From assembly GCA_024710925.1 (NCBI GenBank), contig JANJTW010000203.1:1-58769 (forward strand): a DNA stretch of 58,769 nt. Direction: 5' to 3'. The position numbers and the translations under genes are program-made. The notes under the pieces were generated by a model. The model was not told the origin of the DNA. It saw nothing but the letters and a program-made list of their open reading frames with translations, and did no database searches. This stretch comes from Rhodocyclaceae bacterium. GTDB lineage: Bacteria; Pseudomonadota; Gammaproteobacteria; Burkholderiales; Rhodocyclaceae. Shown piece by piece: positions 1 through 8,166 of this stretch (the stretch's first letter is position 1; every line of letters starts with the position of its first letter).

Positions 1-947
1 GCGGCGATGCCGAGCAGGACGACGCCCATGTGCGCCACCGACGAATAGGCGATCAGCCGCTTCAGGTCGGTCTGCCGCCAGGCGAGCACGCTGCCGTAGA
101 CCAGCGAGAGCAGCGCCAGCGCGGCAAGCGCGTCCTGCAGCGCGAGCATCGCCGCCGGCAGCGTTTCGGCGGCGCGGATCAGGCCGTAGCCGCCCATCTT
201 CAGCAGCACGCCGGAGAGCAGGATGGAGACCGGGCTCGGCGCCTCGACGTGCGCCAGCGGCAGCCAACCGTGCAGCGGGAAGACCGGCATCTTGACGCCG
301 AAGCCGATGAACAGGCCGGCGAAAATCAAGAGCTGCGTCGCCGGCGGCAGGCCGCGGCCGCCTTCAGCCATGTCGGCCATGGCGAAGCTGTGCCCGGGCG
401 CGGCGTCGTAGAGCAGCAGCAGCGCGACGAGCATGAACACCGAGCCGCCGAGCGTATACAGCACGAAGTTGAGCGCCGCGCGGTGGCGCTGCGCGCCGCC
501 CATGCGGTCGATCAGGAAGAACAGCGGGATCAGCGTCAGTTCCCAGAAGACGTAGAACAGCGACCAGTCGCGGGCAAGGAAGACGCCGAGCATCGCCGAT
601 TCGAGCACCAGCAGCAGCGCGAAGTAGAGGCGCGCGCCCTTGCGGATGCCGCCCGAGGCGAGGACGGCGACGACGCAGAGCAGCGTGGCGAGGAGGACCA
701 GCGGCAGCGACACGCCGTCGACGCCGAGGGCGAAGCTGGAGCCGACGCGCGGGTTCCACGGCCGCGTCTCGAAGTACTGCTGGGCGGCAATGCTGCTGTC
801 GAAGCCGGCCGCCAGCAGCAGGGCGACGGCGAGCGCAGCGACGGAAACCGCCAGGGCAAGACTCCGGATCAGCGCCGGCTGGCGTGCCGGCAGGACAGCG
901 ACCAGCAGGGCGCCGGCGAGCGGCAGCAGTAGCAGGGTTTTCAGCAC
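1..947 (-). CDS. NuoM-like proton-pumping subunit (complex I subunit 4 family), 3' end outside window
   Basis: An antiporter-like membrane subunit that in complex I moves protons across the inner membrane. The 315 visible residues are almost entirely hydrophobic helices. They carry the two family landmarks: Glu136 in [14 protein letters not shown] and Lys219 in [16 protein letters not shown], which correspond to the essential Glu and Lys of NuoM. No ATG lies in frame, so I start at the GTG reading V-L-K-T-L-L-L-L, with an AGGGG about 13 bases upstream. In a standard nuo operon nuoL sits directly upstream of nuoM. Here the upstream neighbour is a divergent acylphosphatase, so this gene begins its own transcription unit. 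It may be a relocated nuoM or part of another NuoM-containing membrane complex; the partner genes would lie left of the window. The family call is secure, the exact complex is not. Confidence 0.85.
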   Translation of the reverse strand, partial: MLKTLLLLPLAGALLVAVLPARQPALIRSLALAVSVAALAVALLLAAGFDSSIAAQQYFETRPWNPRVGSSFALGVDGVSLPLVLLATLLCVVAVLASGGIRKGARLYFALLLVLESAMLGVFLARDWSLFYVFWELTLIPLFFLIDRMGGAQRHRAALNFVLYTLGGSVFMLVALLLLYDAAPGHSFAMADMAEGGRGLPPATQLLIFAGLFIGFGVKMPVFPLHGWLPLAHVEAPSPVSILLSGVLLKMGGYGLIRAAETLPAAMLALQDALAALALLSLVYGSVLAWRQTDLKRLIAYSSVAHMGVVLLGIA

Positions 948-1049
948 CGACGCGATCCAACCCCTCGCATGCCGCCTCTCCTCCTTGCGATTATCCTTGT
1001 GATGTCCGACGATTATGCCAGCACCAAGGACTCCGGCGAAGGGAATGCA

Positions 1050-1373
1050 ATGAACGTCACGCACGATGCGGCCGCCACCGGCGGCACGGACGAAATCCGC
1101 GCCTGCCGGCTGCGCATCCGCGGCCTCGTCCAGGGGGTCGGCTTCCGCTATGCGCTGGCTGTCGAGGCGCAGGCGCTGGGACTCGCCGGCTGGGTACGCA
1201 ACCGTCACGACGGCAGCGTCGAGGCGCTGCTGCAGGGGGCGCCGGCAGCGATCGAGGCGCTCGCGGACTGGGCGCATCGCGGTCCGCCGGCGGCGCGCGT
1301 GACCGCCGTCGAGCGCTCGCCGACGGCCGTCGATGCGTCCCTCGCCGGTTTCGCGCAGCACCCGGACGCCTGA
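1050..1373 (+). CDS. acyP: Acylphosphatase
   Basis: A small cytosolic enzyme that hydrolyses acyl phosphates such as acetyl phosphate or 1,3-bisphosphoglycerate. The 107-residue product has the family core [14 protein letters not shown] with the catalytic Arg33, and [17 protein letters not shown] with the catalytic Asn51. The frame stays open further upstream to an ATG at 1002. The ATG at 1050 follows a GAAGGGA ribosome site and gives the usual length plus a short 16-residue N-terminal extension. It is divergent from the NuoM-like gene and lies 95 bases before the peroxiredoxin gene. It looks intact. Confidence 0.9.
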   Translation: MNVTHDAAATGGTDEIRACRLRIRGLVQGVGFRYALAVEAQALGLAGWVRNRHDGSVEALLQGAPAAIEALADWAHRGPPAARVTAVERSPTAVDASLAGFAQHPDA

Positions 1374-1468
1374 CGCCCCGCCCGGCCGGCGTTCCCGCGA
1401 CCGGGGAAACGCAGTATCCTGACGCCCCGCCGCCCCGGCAACCCGATTCGCATATCAAGGAGAAGACT

Positions 1469-2068
1469 ATGGCCGTCCTCGTCGGCAAGCAGGCCCCCGA
1501 CTTCAACGCCACCGCCGTCTACGGCAACAACGAGATGAAGCCGCTCAAGCTCTCGGACTACAAGGGCAGGTATGTGGTGATGTTCTTCTACCCGCTCGAC
1601 TTCACCTTCGTCTGCCCGTCCGAGCTGATCGCCTTCGACCACCGCCTCGACGAGTTCCGCGAACGCGGCGTCGAGGTCGTCGGCATCTCGATCGACTCCG
1701 AGTTCACCCACCTGGCCTGGAAGAACACGCCGGTCGAGAAGGGCGGCATCGGCCAGGTCCGCTACCCGCTGGTCGCCGACATCAAGCACGAGATCTGCCG
1801 TGCCTACGACGTCGAATTCGCCCCGGCCGGCGTCGCCTTCCGCGGTTCCTTCCTGATCGACCGCAGCGGCGTCGTCCGTCACCAGGTGGTCAACGACCTG
1901 CCGCTCGGCCGCAACGTCGACGAGATGCTGCGCATGGTCGACGCGCTGCAGTTCACCGAGGAGCACGGCGAGGTCTGCCCGGCCGGCTGGCAAAAGGGCA
2001 AGAAAGGCATGACCGCGTCGCCGGACGGCGTCGCCCGCTATCTCGCGGAGAACGCCGCCGGGCTCTGA
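1469..2068 (+). CDS. 2-Cys peroxiredoxin (AhpC/Prx1 type)
   Basis: A thiol peroxidase that reduces hydrogen peroxide and organic hydroperoxides in the cytosol. The peroxidatic Cys49 lies in DFTFVCPSE and the resolving Cys170 in GEVCPAGW, which is the typical 2-Cys arrangement. The length of 199 residues is normal. The ATG follows an AAGGAGAAGACT ribosome site. The frame is open far upstream, but the protein fold begins at AVLVGKQAPDF. A strong intrinsic terminator ends the unit. The reductant partner (AhpF, AhpD or thioredoxin) is not encoded nearby. Confidence 0.95.
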   Translation: MAVLVGKQAPDFNATAVYGNNEMKPLKLSDYKGRYVVMFFYPLDFTFVCPSELIAFDHRLDEFRERGVEVVGISIDSEFTHLAWKNTPVEKGGIGQVRYPLVADIKHEICRAYDVEFAPAGVAFRGSFLIDRSGVVRHQVVNDLPLGRNVDEMLRMVDALQFTEEHGEVCPAGWQKGKKGMTASPDGVARYLAENAAGL

Positions 2069-2088
2069 GCGCCGCCGCACCCCATCGG

Positions 2089-2116
2089 AAAAGCCGTCGC
2101 CAGGACGGCTTTTCCA
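2089..2116 (+). terminator. Rho-independent terminator after the peroxiredoxin gene
   Basis: A perfect 10-bp stem (AAAAGCCGTC with GACGGCTTTT) around a 5-base loop, running into a T-rich tail about 20 bases after the peroxiredoxin stop codon. Confidence 0.9.
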
Positions 2117-2153
2117 TTTTCCGGCGGCCCGTTTTCGCATCTGGCGGCCCGGG

Positions 2154-2167
2154 TTGACGCAGATCAA
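2154..2167 (+). promoter_or_regulatory. FNR/Anr-type box upstream of the binding protein / GGDEF-EAL unit
   Basis: TTGACGCAGATCAA matches the FNR/Anr consensus TTGAT-N4-ATCAA at 9 of 10 defined positions. It lies 56 bases before the chosen start of the binding-protein gene. A CAAAAT at 2191-2196 sits at the distance expected for the -10 element of a class II FNR promoter (box centre near -41.5). This argues against starting the gene at the ATG-less upstream frame that would run through the box. Activation under low oxygen is inferred. Confidence 0.6.
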
Positions 2168-2222
2168 GGCTGGTCGACATTGGCGCACGACAAAATGCCG
2201 TAACATTTTTTCGGCATCCCCG

Positions 2223-3065
2223 ATGGCGCTCCGCATCTCCCGCTGGCTCGGCCTGTTCGTCCTGTCGGCGCTGACTTCGCTGTCGGGGGCCGGCACGGCC
2301 GCAGCAGCGGCGCCGGACGAACTGCGGGTGATGGCGGCGACCTCCCTGGCGCCGCTCGCCGGCGAGCTGGAGACGGCGCTGCGCCGGCAAGGCGGGCGCA
2401 TCCGCCTGACGATCGCCGGCGGCGAGGCGGCGTTGACCGCCGTCGCCGACGGCGAGGCGGAGGCGGCGCTGCTGACGCGCGCCCTCGACGACAACGAGGC
2501 CACCCGCTTCGTCGGCCGCATCGTCGGCCACGACAGCCTGCTGCTCGTCGTGCACGAACGCAACCCGCTGGACGACATCAGCGAGGCGCAGGTACGCGCC
2601 ATCTTCTCGCGCGAATTTTCCGACTGGCAGCAGATCGGCGCCGGCAACGCCGGCGCCATCGTTCCCGTCCGCCGCGGCCTCGCCAGCGCCACCCGCCGGC
2701 TCTTCGACCGGGCCTTCGGCATCGGCAACGTGATGCCGGTCGGCGCCGTCGAACTCGCCTCCAACCTGGCGACGGTGCTCTACGTCGCCGCCGATCCGCA
2801 GGCGATCGGCTACGTTTCCGCCGGCGCCTATGCCCAGGCGCGGCAGCGGGGGCTGCGCATCAAGGCGCTGCGCATGGCCGGGCAGGCGCCGGACGCGCGC
2901 ACCTGCGCCGACGGCAGCGCCTACCGGCTGTGCCGGCCGCTGCTGCTCGTCGTGCGCAAGGAAACGCCGGCGCGCCGTACGGCAGCGCTGGCGGCGATGC
3001 TGACCGGCCCGCTCGGCGAGGACCTGCTGATCCGCCACGGCTTCGCGCCGGCCGCCGCCCGATGA
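2223..3065 (+). CDS. PstS-like periplasmic substrate-binding protein
   Basis: A 280-residue exported protein of the PBP-like (phosphate-binding type) superfamily. A signal peptide is visible in residues 1-29 (basic start, hydrophobic core LFVLSALTSL, Ala-rich cleavage region). The mature part contains the lobe pattern of this family: an early VMAATSLAPL segment, repeated LL-V hinge strands, and an IGYVSAGAY segment. No ABC permease or ATPase gene is adjacent. The stop overlaps the start of the GGDEF/EAL gene (ATGA), so the two are translationally coupled. The likely role is a periplasmic sensor or ligand-presenting partner of that protein rather than a transporter component. The ligand is unknown. 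The start was chosen at the ATG just before the signal peptide. Confidence 0.75.
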   Translation: MALRISRWLGLFVLSALTSLSGAGTAAAAAPDELRVMAATSLAPLAGELETALRRQGGRIRLTIAGGEAALTAVADGEAEAALLTRALDDNEATRFVGRIVGHDSLLLVVHERNPLDDISEAQVRAIFSREFSDWQQIGAGNAGAIVPVRRGLASATRRLFDRAFGIGNVMPVGAVELASNLATVLYVAADPQAIGYVSAGAYAQARQRGLRIKALRMAGQAPDARTCADGSAYRLCRPLLLVVRKETPARRTAALAAMLTGPLGEDLLIRHGFAPAAAR

Positions 3066-6000
3066 GCACGCCGCACACGCCCGCCACGCAGTCGCTGCGT
3101 ACCCGGCTGTGGACCTTCTTCTCCGCCCTCTGCCTGTTCATCGCCGGCAGCGCCGTCTTCAACCTGTACAACCTGCGCGCCGACCAGCAGTTCCTCGAAC
3201 AGGGGCTGATCCCCAACCTGCTCGCCGAGCAGCGCGCCGAGAAGTTGCGCCAGGTCGTCGTGGACATGATGCGCCTCGTCTATCAGGCGAGCTACGAGCA
3301 CGACGAGGCGATGCTCTACGAAGCCGGCGCGCAGGCGGCCGCCTTCTTCGACGCGCACGAGGCGCTCGGCGCGCAGCTGCGGGCGCTGCCGGCGGACGGC
3401 CCGAACTACGCGCAGACGCTCGCCCACCACGGGCGCATCGGCAACAGCTTCCGCCACGTCACGACCTCGGCGCTGTCGCTGCTCGCCGACGGCTCGCGTG
3501 GCGGCCGGCGCTCGGAGGCCGAACTGGCCAACCTGCGCTTTTCGACGGCGGCGCTGACCGACGAGCTGAGCCGCTTCGTCGGCATCCTCGCCAGCGACAT
3601 CGACGACGTCGTCGCCGCGACGCAGCAGCGCATCGCCAAGGCGCGCCAGCTGCAGATGGCGTCGATCGCCGTCGCCGTCGTCGCCATGGGCTTCTTCTTT
3701 TTCTTCCTGTCCTACCGGCTGGTGGCGCCGGTGCGCGAGCTGTTCGATTTCGTCATGCGCGCACGGACAGCGCCGCTCGACATCGTCGAACGCCACCAGG
3801 GCCGGCAGCGCGACGAAATCTCGGCGCTCGGCGTCGGCATCAACACGTTGCTCGACCGGCTGCAGGAGGCCGGCGTCTCGCGCGATTTCGTCGACCGCGT
3901 GTTCGATACGGCGCCGCTGGCGCTGCTCATCGTCGGCCCCGACCAGTGCGTCCGGCGCAGCAACCGCAGCGCGCGCGAACTGCACGGCGGCCGGCCGGAC
4001 GGCGAGCGCATCGACCGGCTGCTGACGCGCGGCGCGGACAACGAGGGGCTCTGGCGCACGGCCGGCGGCGACGGCATTCCGGTCCAGGTGTCGACGGCCG
4101 AGATCTTCGACCGGCAGATCGGCGGCGCCGGGCTGGTCGTCGGGCTGGCCGACCTCAGCCACCGCAAGCGGATCGAGAACGCCCTGCGCCGCCGCGAACG
4201 CCTGCTGCAGGCGGTGGCCGCGGCCGGCAGCCAGCTGCTGACGCGGCGCGACGACAACCCGATTCCGGAGACGCTGCGCCTGATCGGCACGGCGATCGGC
4301 GCCGATTTCGGCAACATCATCGAGACGCACGCCGCGGCCGACGGCAACGGTTCGCGGGCCAGCCTGCGCCATGAGTGGTGCGGCGACGGCTGCACCGCCT
4401 TCCTCGGCCGCGCGGAAGCGCAGGACATGGACTGGGAGCGCATCCTGCCGCGCTGGCAGGCGGCGCTGGCCGCCGGCCGCACGTTCACGACGACGATCGG
4501 CGAAGCGACCGGCGCCGAGCGCGAGTGGCTGGCGCGGCGGCAGGTGGCCTCGGCGATCGTGCTGCCGATCCGCATCGACGGCTGCCTCTGGGGCATGATC
4601 GCCTTCGCCGACACGCACGGCCCGCGCCGCTGGGAAGAGGGCGAGAGCGAGGTGCTGCAGACGGTCGCCGCCGACATCGGCCACCTGATCCTGCAGGAGC
4701 AGGCGCTGTCGCAGCTGCGCCTGTCGGCGCGCGTCTTCGCCGAAAGCGGCGAGGCAATCGCCGTCACCGATGCGCGCGGCAACTTCGTCTCGGTCAACCG
4801 GGCGTTCACCGAGGTTACCGGCTACGCGCCGGAAGAAGTCATCGGCAAGAACCCCCGCCTGCTGCAGTCGGGGCGGCACGACGCCTCGTTCTACGCGGCG
4901 ATGTGGCAGCAGATGGCGGAAAGCGGCGGCTGGCAGGGCGAGGTCTGGAACCGGCGCAAATCGGGAGAAATCTACCCCGAGTGGCTGAACATCTCGGCGG
5001 TGCGCAGCCCGGCCGGCGACATCACGCACTACGTGGCGATCTTCTCCGACATCACCGAGCGCAAGGCGGCGCAGGCGCGCATCGAATACCTCGCCCACCA
5101 CGACCCGCTTACCGGGCTGCCGAACCGCTCGTTGCTGCGCGAGCGACTGGAGCAGGAAATCGGCCGCGCGCGCCGCTCGGACACCAAGCTCGGCGTGCTC
5201 TTCCTCGACCTCGACCGCTTCAAGACGGTCAACGACTCGCTCGGCCACGCCACCGGCGACCGCCTGCTGCGCGCCGTCACCGAGCGCCTGCGCGGCTGCC
5301 TGCGGGAATCGGACGTCGTCTGCCGCCAGGGCGGCGACGAGTTCATCGTCCTGCTGCCGGAACTGAAGAACGCCACCGATGCGGCGCAGGCGGCGCGCAA
5401 GATCATGGACTCGCTGAGCCATCCGGTCGACGTCGGCGCGCAGCTGGTGCACACCTCGTTCAGCATCGGCATCGCCCTCTTCCCGGAGGACGGCCACACG
5501 ACGTCGGCGCTGCTCAAGGCCGCCGACCTGGCGATGTATCACGCGAAGGAAACCGAGCGCGGCACCTACCGCTTCTTCACCGCCGAGCTCAACGCCCGCG
5601 CCGTCGAACGCCTGGAACTCGACGGCAAGCTGCGCGAGGCGCTGCGCCAGGACGAATTCGAGCTGCACTACCAGCCGCAGTGGTCGCTCACCGACGGCCG
5701 GCTGACCGGCGTCGAGGCGCTCGTCCGCTGGCATAGCGGCGGCACGCTGGTGTCGCCGGCGCGCTTCATCCCGGTCGCCGAGGACAATGGCCTGATCATC
5801 CCGCTCGGCGCCTGGATTCTCGAAGAAGCCTGCCGGGCGGCGATGGCCTGGCGAAGCCGCGGGCACGACCTGACGGTGGCGGTCAACGTCTCGCCGGTGC
5901 AGCTGCGCCGCGACGACATGCCGCTGCGCGTACGCGACGTGCTCGACCGCAGCGGTCTGCCGGCGCACGCGCTGGAACTGGAAATCACCGAGTCGCTGAT

Positions 6001-6373
6001 GATGGGCGACGACCCGCAGGTGATGGATACGCTGGCGGCGCTGAAGAGGCTCGGCATCAAGCTGGCCATCGACGATTTCGGCACCGGCTATTCGAACCTC
6101 GCCTACCTCAAGCGTTTCGCCGTCGACCGGCTGAAGATCGACCAGTCCTTCGTCCGCGACATCGACCGCAAGCCGGACGCCGAAGTCATTGTCAGCGCGG
6201 TCATCGGCATGGGCCGCCGTCTCGGCCTGAACACGCTGGCCGAAGGCGTCGAGACCGAGGCCGAACGGCAGGCCCTGCTGCGCGCGGGGTGCGACGACGT
6301 GCAGGGCTACCTGCTCGGTCGCCCCGTCTCCGGCCGCGACATCGACGCCCTGCTCGCCCGGCTGCCCGCCTGA
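3062..6373 (+). CDS. Membrane-bound PAS-GAF-PAS-GGDEF-EAL c-di-GMP enzyme
   Basis: A 1103-residue inner-membrane protein that can in principle both make and break cyclic di-GMP. Approximate domain order: TM1 12-34; a helical periplasmic sensor 35-198; TM2 199-220; HAMP 220-270; PAS 273-370; GAF 380-546; PAS 553-671; GGDEF 673-846; EAL 860-1100. The cyclase motif GGDEF is intact, and the inhibitory RxxD site lies five residues before it (RESD). The EAL domain keeps EAL, the Asn of VAVNVSP, the Glu of EITES, DDFGTGYS, the Lys of LKIDQSF and EGVE, so it should be active. It overlaps the preceding binding-protein gene by ATGA, which makes that protein the likely periplasmic input. Expression is probably raised under low oxygen through the upstream FNR-type box. 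Confidence 0.93.
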   Translation: MSTPHTPATQSLRTRLWTFFSALCLFIAGSAVFNLYNLRADQQFLEQGLIPNLLAEQRAEKLRQVVVDMMRLVYQASYEHDEAMLYEAGAQAAAFFDAHEALGAQLRALPADGPNYAQTLAHHGRIGNSFRHVTTSALSLLADGSRGGRRSEAELANLRFSTAALTDELSRFVGILASDIDDVVAATQQRIAKARQLQMASIAVAVVAMGFFFFFLSYRLVAPVRELFDFVMRARTAPLDIVERHQGRQRDEISALGVGINTLLDRLQEAGVSRDFVDRVFDTAPLALLIVGPDQCVRRSNRSARELHGGRPDGERIDRLLTRGADNEGLWRTAGGDGIPVQVSTAEIFDRQIGGAGLVVGLADLSHRKRIENALRRRERLLQAVAAAGSQLLTRRDDNPIPETLRLIGTAIGADFGNIIETHAAADGNGSRASLRHEWCGDGCTAFLGRAEAQDMDWERILPRWQAALAAGRTFTTTIGEATGAEREWLARRQVASAIVLPIRIDGCLWGMIAFADTHGPRRWEEGESEVLQTVAADIGHLILQEQALSQLRLSARVFAESGEAIAVTDARGNFVSVNRAFTEVTGYAPEEVIGKNPRLLQSGRHDASFYAAMWQQMAESGGWQGEVWNRRKSGEIYPEWLNISAVRSPAGDITHYVAIFSDITERKAAQARIEYLAHHDPLTGLPNRSLLRERLEQEIGRARRSDTKLGVLFLDLDRFKTVNDSLGHATGDRLLRAVTERLRGCLRESDVVCRQGGDEFIVLLPELKNATDAAQAARKIMDSLSHPVDVGAQLVHTSFSIGIALFPEDGHTTSALLKAADLAMYHAKETERGTYRFFTAELNARAVERLELDGKLREALRQDEFELHYQPQWSLTDGRLTGVEALVRWHSGGTLVSPARFIPVAEDNGLIIPLGAWILEEACRAAMAWRSRGHDLTVAVNVSPVQLRRDDMPLRVRDVLDRSGLPAHALELEITESLMMGDDPQVMDTLAALKRLGIKLAIDDFGTGYSNLAYLKRFAVDRLKIDQSFVRDIDRKPDAEVIVSAVIGMGRRLGLNTLAEGVETEAERQALLRAGCDDVQGYLLGRPVSGRDIDALLARLPA

Positions 6374-6377
6374 ATCC

Positions 6378-6394
6378 GGCCGCCGACGGCGGCC
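6378..6394 (+). terminator. Hairpin just after the GGDEF/EAL gene
   Basis: A perfect 7-bp stem (GGCCGCC / GGCGGCC) with a GAC loop begins 4 bases after the stop codon. No T-run follows, so termination here would be weak or Rho-assisted. Confidence 0.35.
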
Positions 6395-6501
6395 CGAGCC
6401 CCTCCCCGCAACGCAAGCGCAATACTCGCAAAACCGCCTGTCGCCGCGGCGCAGCGGCCATTTGCCGCCCTCTTTTGGTGCGCCGCAACACCATCAAAAC
6501 A

Positions 6502-6533
6502 TGATGTATATCGACATTTGCTGATACACATCA
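6502..6533. promoter_or_regulatory. Inverted repeat upstream of ompW, possible operator
   Basis: TGATGTATATC and GATACACATCA are 11-bp arms matching at 10 positions, separated by 10 bases, so arm centres are two helical turns apart. The repeat ends 7 bases before the FNR-type box. There is no T-run after it, so it looks more like a dimeric regulator site than a terminator. The regulator is unknown. Confidence 0.45.
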
Positions 6534-6540
6534 CGCTCAG

Positions 6541-6554
6541 TTGACTTAGATCAA
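6541..6554 (+). promoter_or_regulatory. FNR/Anr-type box upstream of ompW
   Basis: TTGACTTAGATCAA matches TTGAT-N4-ATCAA at 9 of 10 defined positions and is the same variant as the box at 2154. It lies 75 bases before the ompW start codon. A weak -10-like TACCCT at 6577-6582 is at class II spacing. Control of ompW by FNR is known in Escherichia coli, which supports this site. Confidence 0.65.
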
Positions 6555-6629
6555 AACCTTACAACTTGTGTGGCCTTACCCTCGACGGCAATCAAAAACA
6601 TTTATTAACCATCCGATCAGGGAGATCCC

Positions 6630-7280
6630 ATGCGTTGCACTCTGAAACTTCTCGCCCTTTCCACCGCCCTCGTCGCCGCCTTCCCGGCCGCCGCGCAGCA
6701 GGCCGAACGCGAAGGCAACTGGCTGGTCCGCGTCCGCGCCGTCAGCGTGGACACCGCCAACGGCTCGACGCCGATCGGCGCCCTCGGCGTGCCGGCGAAC
6801 GCCATCCACGTCGAGGACAAGATCATCCCGGAACTCGACATCAGCTATTTCTTCACCAAGAACATCGCCGCCGAGCTGATCCTGACCGTGCCGCAGAAGC
6901 ATGACGTGAAGGTCACCAACAGCGCCGTCGGCCGCATCGACGCCGGCAGCTTCCACCTGCTGCCGCCGACCCTGACCGCGCAGTGGCACTTCAACCCGGA
7001 AGGCACCTTCCGCCCGTACGTCGGCGTCGGCGTCACCTACTCCGACTATTCGGCGGTCAAGCTGTCGGCCGCCGGCAACAACCTGAAGCTGGATAACGAC
7101 TACTTCGGTCCGGCGGTGCAGGCCGGCTTCGACATCAAGCTCGGCAAGCAGCTGTTCCTCAACTTCGACATCAAGAAGGCGCACGTCCGCTCCGACCTGA
7201 AGCTCGACGACGGCACCAAGCTGTCGCGCGTCAAGGTCGACCCGCTGCTGGTCGGCGTCGGCATCGGCTGGCGCTTCTGA
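6630..7280 (+). CDS. ompW: OmpW family outer-membrane protein
   Basis: A 216-residue eight-stranded beta-barrel protein of the outer membrane, implicated in passage of small hydrophobic molecules. The signal peptide covers residues 1-22 (cleavage near AAAQQ). The family pattern is clear: ELDISYFFTKNIAAEL, the strand FRPYVGVGVTYS, and a C-terminal GVGIGWRF ending in Phe, the signal used by the Bam machinery. A GGGAG ribosome site precedes the ATG. It stands alone between a long regulated upstream region (FNR-type box plus inverted repeat) and a strong terminator. Higher expression under oxygen limitation is inferred. Confidence 0.95.
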   Translation: MRCTLKLLALSTALVAAFPAAAQQAEREGNWLVRVRAVSVDTANGSTPIGALGVPANAIHVEDKIIPELDISYFFTKNIAAELILTVPQKHDVKVTNSAVGRIDAGSFHLLPPTLTAQWHFNPEGTFRPYVGVGVTYSDYSAVKLSAAGNNLKLDNDYFGPAVQAGFDIKLGKQLFLNFDIKKAHVRSDLKLDDGTKLSRVKVDPLLVGVGIGWRF

Positions 7281-7322
7281 CCGGCGTGCGGCCGGCGTTG
7301 GGGGGCGCCGGCCGCAGACGCA

Positions 7323-7353
7323 GGGGTCGGACCGCAGGGTCCGGCCCCTTTTT
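7323..7353 (+). terminator. Rho-independent terminator after ompW
   Basis: An 11-bp stem (GGGGTCGGACC / GGTCCGGCCCC, one G-U pair) with a GCAG loop, followed directly by five T residues. Confidence 0.93.
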
Positions 7354-7385
7354 CGTTGACGACCGGGAAAGTGGGGAAGCGCCGC

Positions 7386-7874
7386 TCAGGCCGGCGCGAA
7401 CAGGGCGTGCAGCGACTGCCAGTAGGCGGCCGCCGTCGCCTCGCCCTCGGCCGGCGCCCAGGGCGCCTTCTCGGCATCGAGCAGCGGCCGGTAGGGGCCG
7501 GACTTGGCCTCGAAGATGACGGTGCCGGGGCACAGCGCGACGACCGTGTGCCAGGTGCCGTGCGCGATGTCGACGCCGAAGCGTTCGCCGCCGGCGACCA
7601 GCCGCCAGGTCTCGACGACGCGGCCGGCGTCGTCGAAACGCAGCACGCCCAGTTCGCCGCGCAGGACGAGAATGCTCTCGTCCTTCAGGGGATCGAGGTG
7701 GCGGTGCGGCGGCAGGTAGGAATCCGGCTCGATGGCGTTGAGCAGACGATGCGCCGGAAAGTCGTCGGCCGGGTGGAAGTTGTGGTTGGCGCGCCGGCGC
7801 GGCCGGGAGCGCGCGTCGGCGCTGACCGCGTCGAGCAGCGCGCCGTCGATCAGGCGCAGCGGCGGCACGCTCAT
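7386..7874 (-). CDS. WbuC family cupin-fold metalloprotein
   Basis: A 162-residue single-domain cupin related to WbuC. The metal-binding first cupin motif is seen in LPPHRHLDPLKDES (two His and a Glu), and the second in IAHGTWHTVV. WbuC proteins are often linked to surface polysaccharide genes, but none are present here. The start overlaps the stop of the upstream lipoprotein gene (ATGA), and both follow dnaE on the same strand. The reaction is unknown. Confidence 0.8.
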   Translation of the reverse strand: MSVPPLRLIDGALLDAVSADARSRPRRRANHNFHPADDFPAHRLLNAIEPDSYLPPHRHLDPLKDESILVLRGELGVLRFDDAGRVVETWRLVAGGERFGVDIAHGTWHTVVALCPGTVIFEAKSGPYRPLLDAEKAPWAPAEGEATAAAYWQSLHALFAPA

Positions 7875-8119
7875 TTCAGGTTGCTCGCCGATAGGGTCAG
7901 CGCCTTGCTGGCGACGAAACCGATCTTGATGTTGCGCTGCTCGTCGCCCCAGACGCAATGGCGGACGCCGACCAGCTCGTCGCAGCGTGCCGGCTGGCCG
8001 AGGACGGCGACGACCTCGTCGTAGCCCTGGCCGACCTTCAGGCGGTTGTAGTTGTCCATGTTCACCTTGCTGCAGGCGGCAAGGAGGAAAGCGGCAAGGA
8101 ACAGCAGCGGCAGGCGCAT
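7871..8119 (-). CDS. Small lipoprotein with BamE/SmpA-like fold (DUF3862-like)
   Basis: An 82-residue lipoprotein. The signal peptide ends in the lipobox LLAAC, so Cys16 would be lipidated. The mature part has the pattern NYNRLKVGQGYDEVVAVLGQPARC followed by C-W-G-D-E, as in small BamE/SmpA-like domains. The two Cys in the folded part (after GQPAR and in HCVWG) could form a disulfide. It lies 47 bases downstream of dnaE and overlaps the cupin gene. Its function is unknown; these proteins are typically outer-membrane associated. Confidence 0.75.
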   Translation of the reverse strand: MRLPLLFLAAFLLAACSKVNMDNYNRLKVGQGYDEVVAVLGQPARCDELVGVRHCVWGDEQRNIKIGFVASKALTLSASNLK

Positions 8120-8166
8120 GGCGGTCTCCGGGGAAAGGCTTCGGTCTGGTCCTACGGGTTCTTGTC

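Noticed and set aside
2921-5968. A 1015-codon minus-strand open frame opposite the GGDEF/EAL gene
   Set aside because: It is a codon-bias shadow of the real gene, with repetitive Val/Arg/Asp content and no family match.
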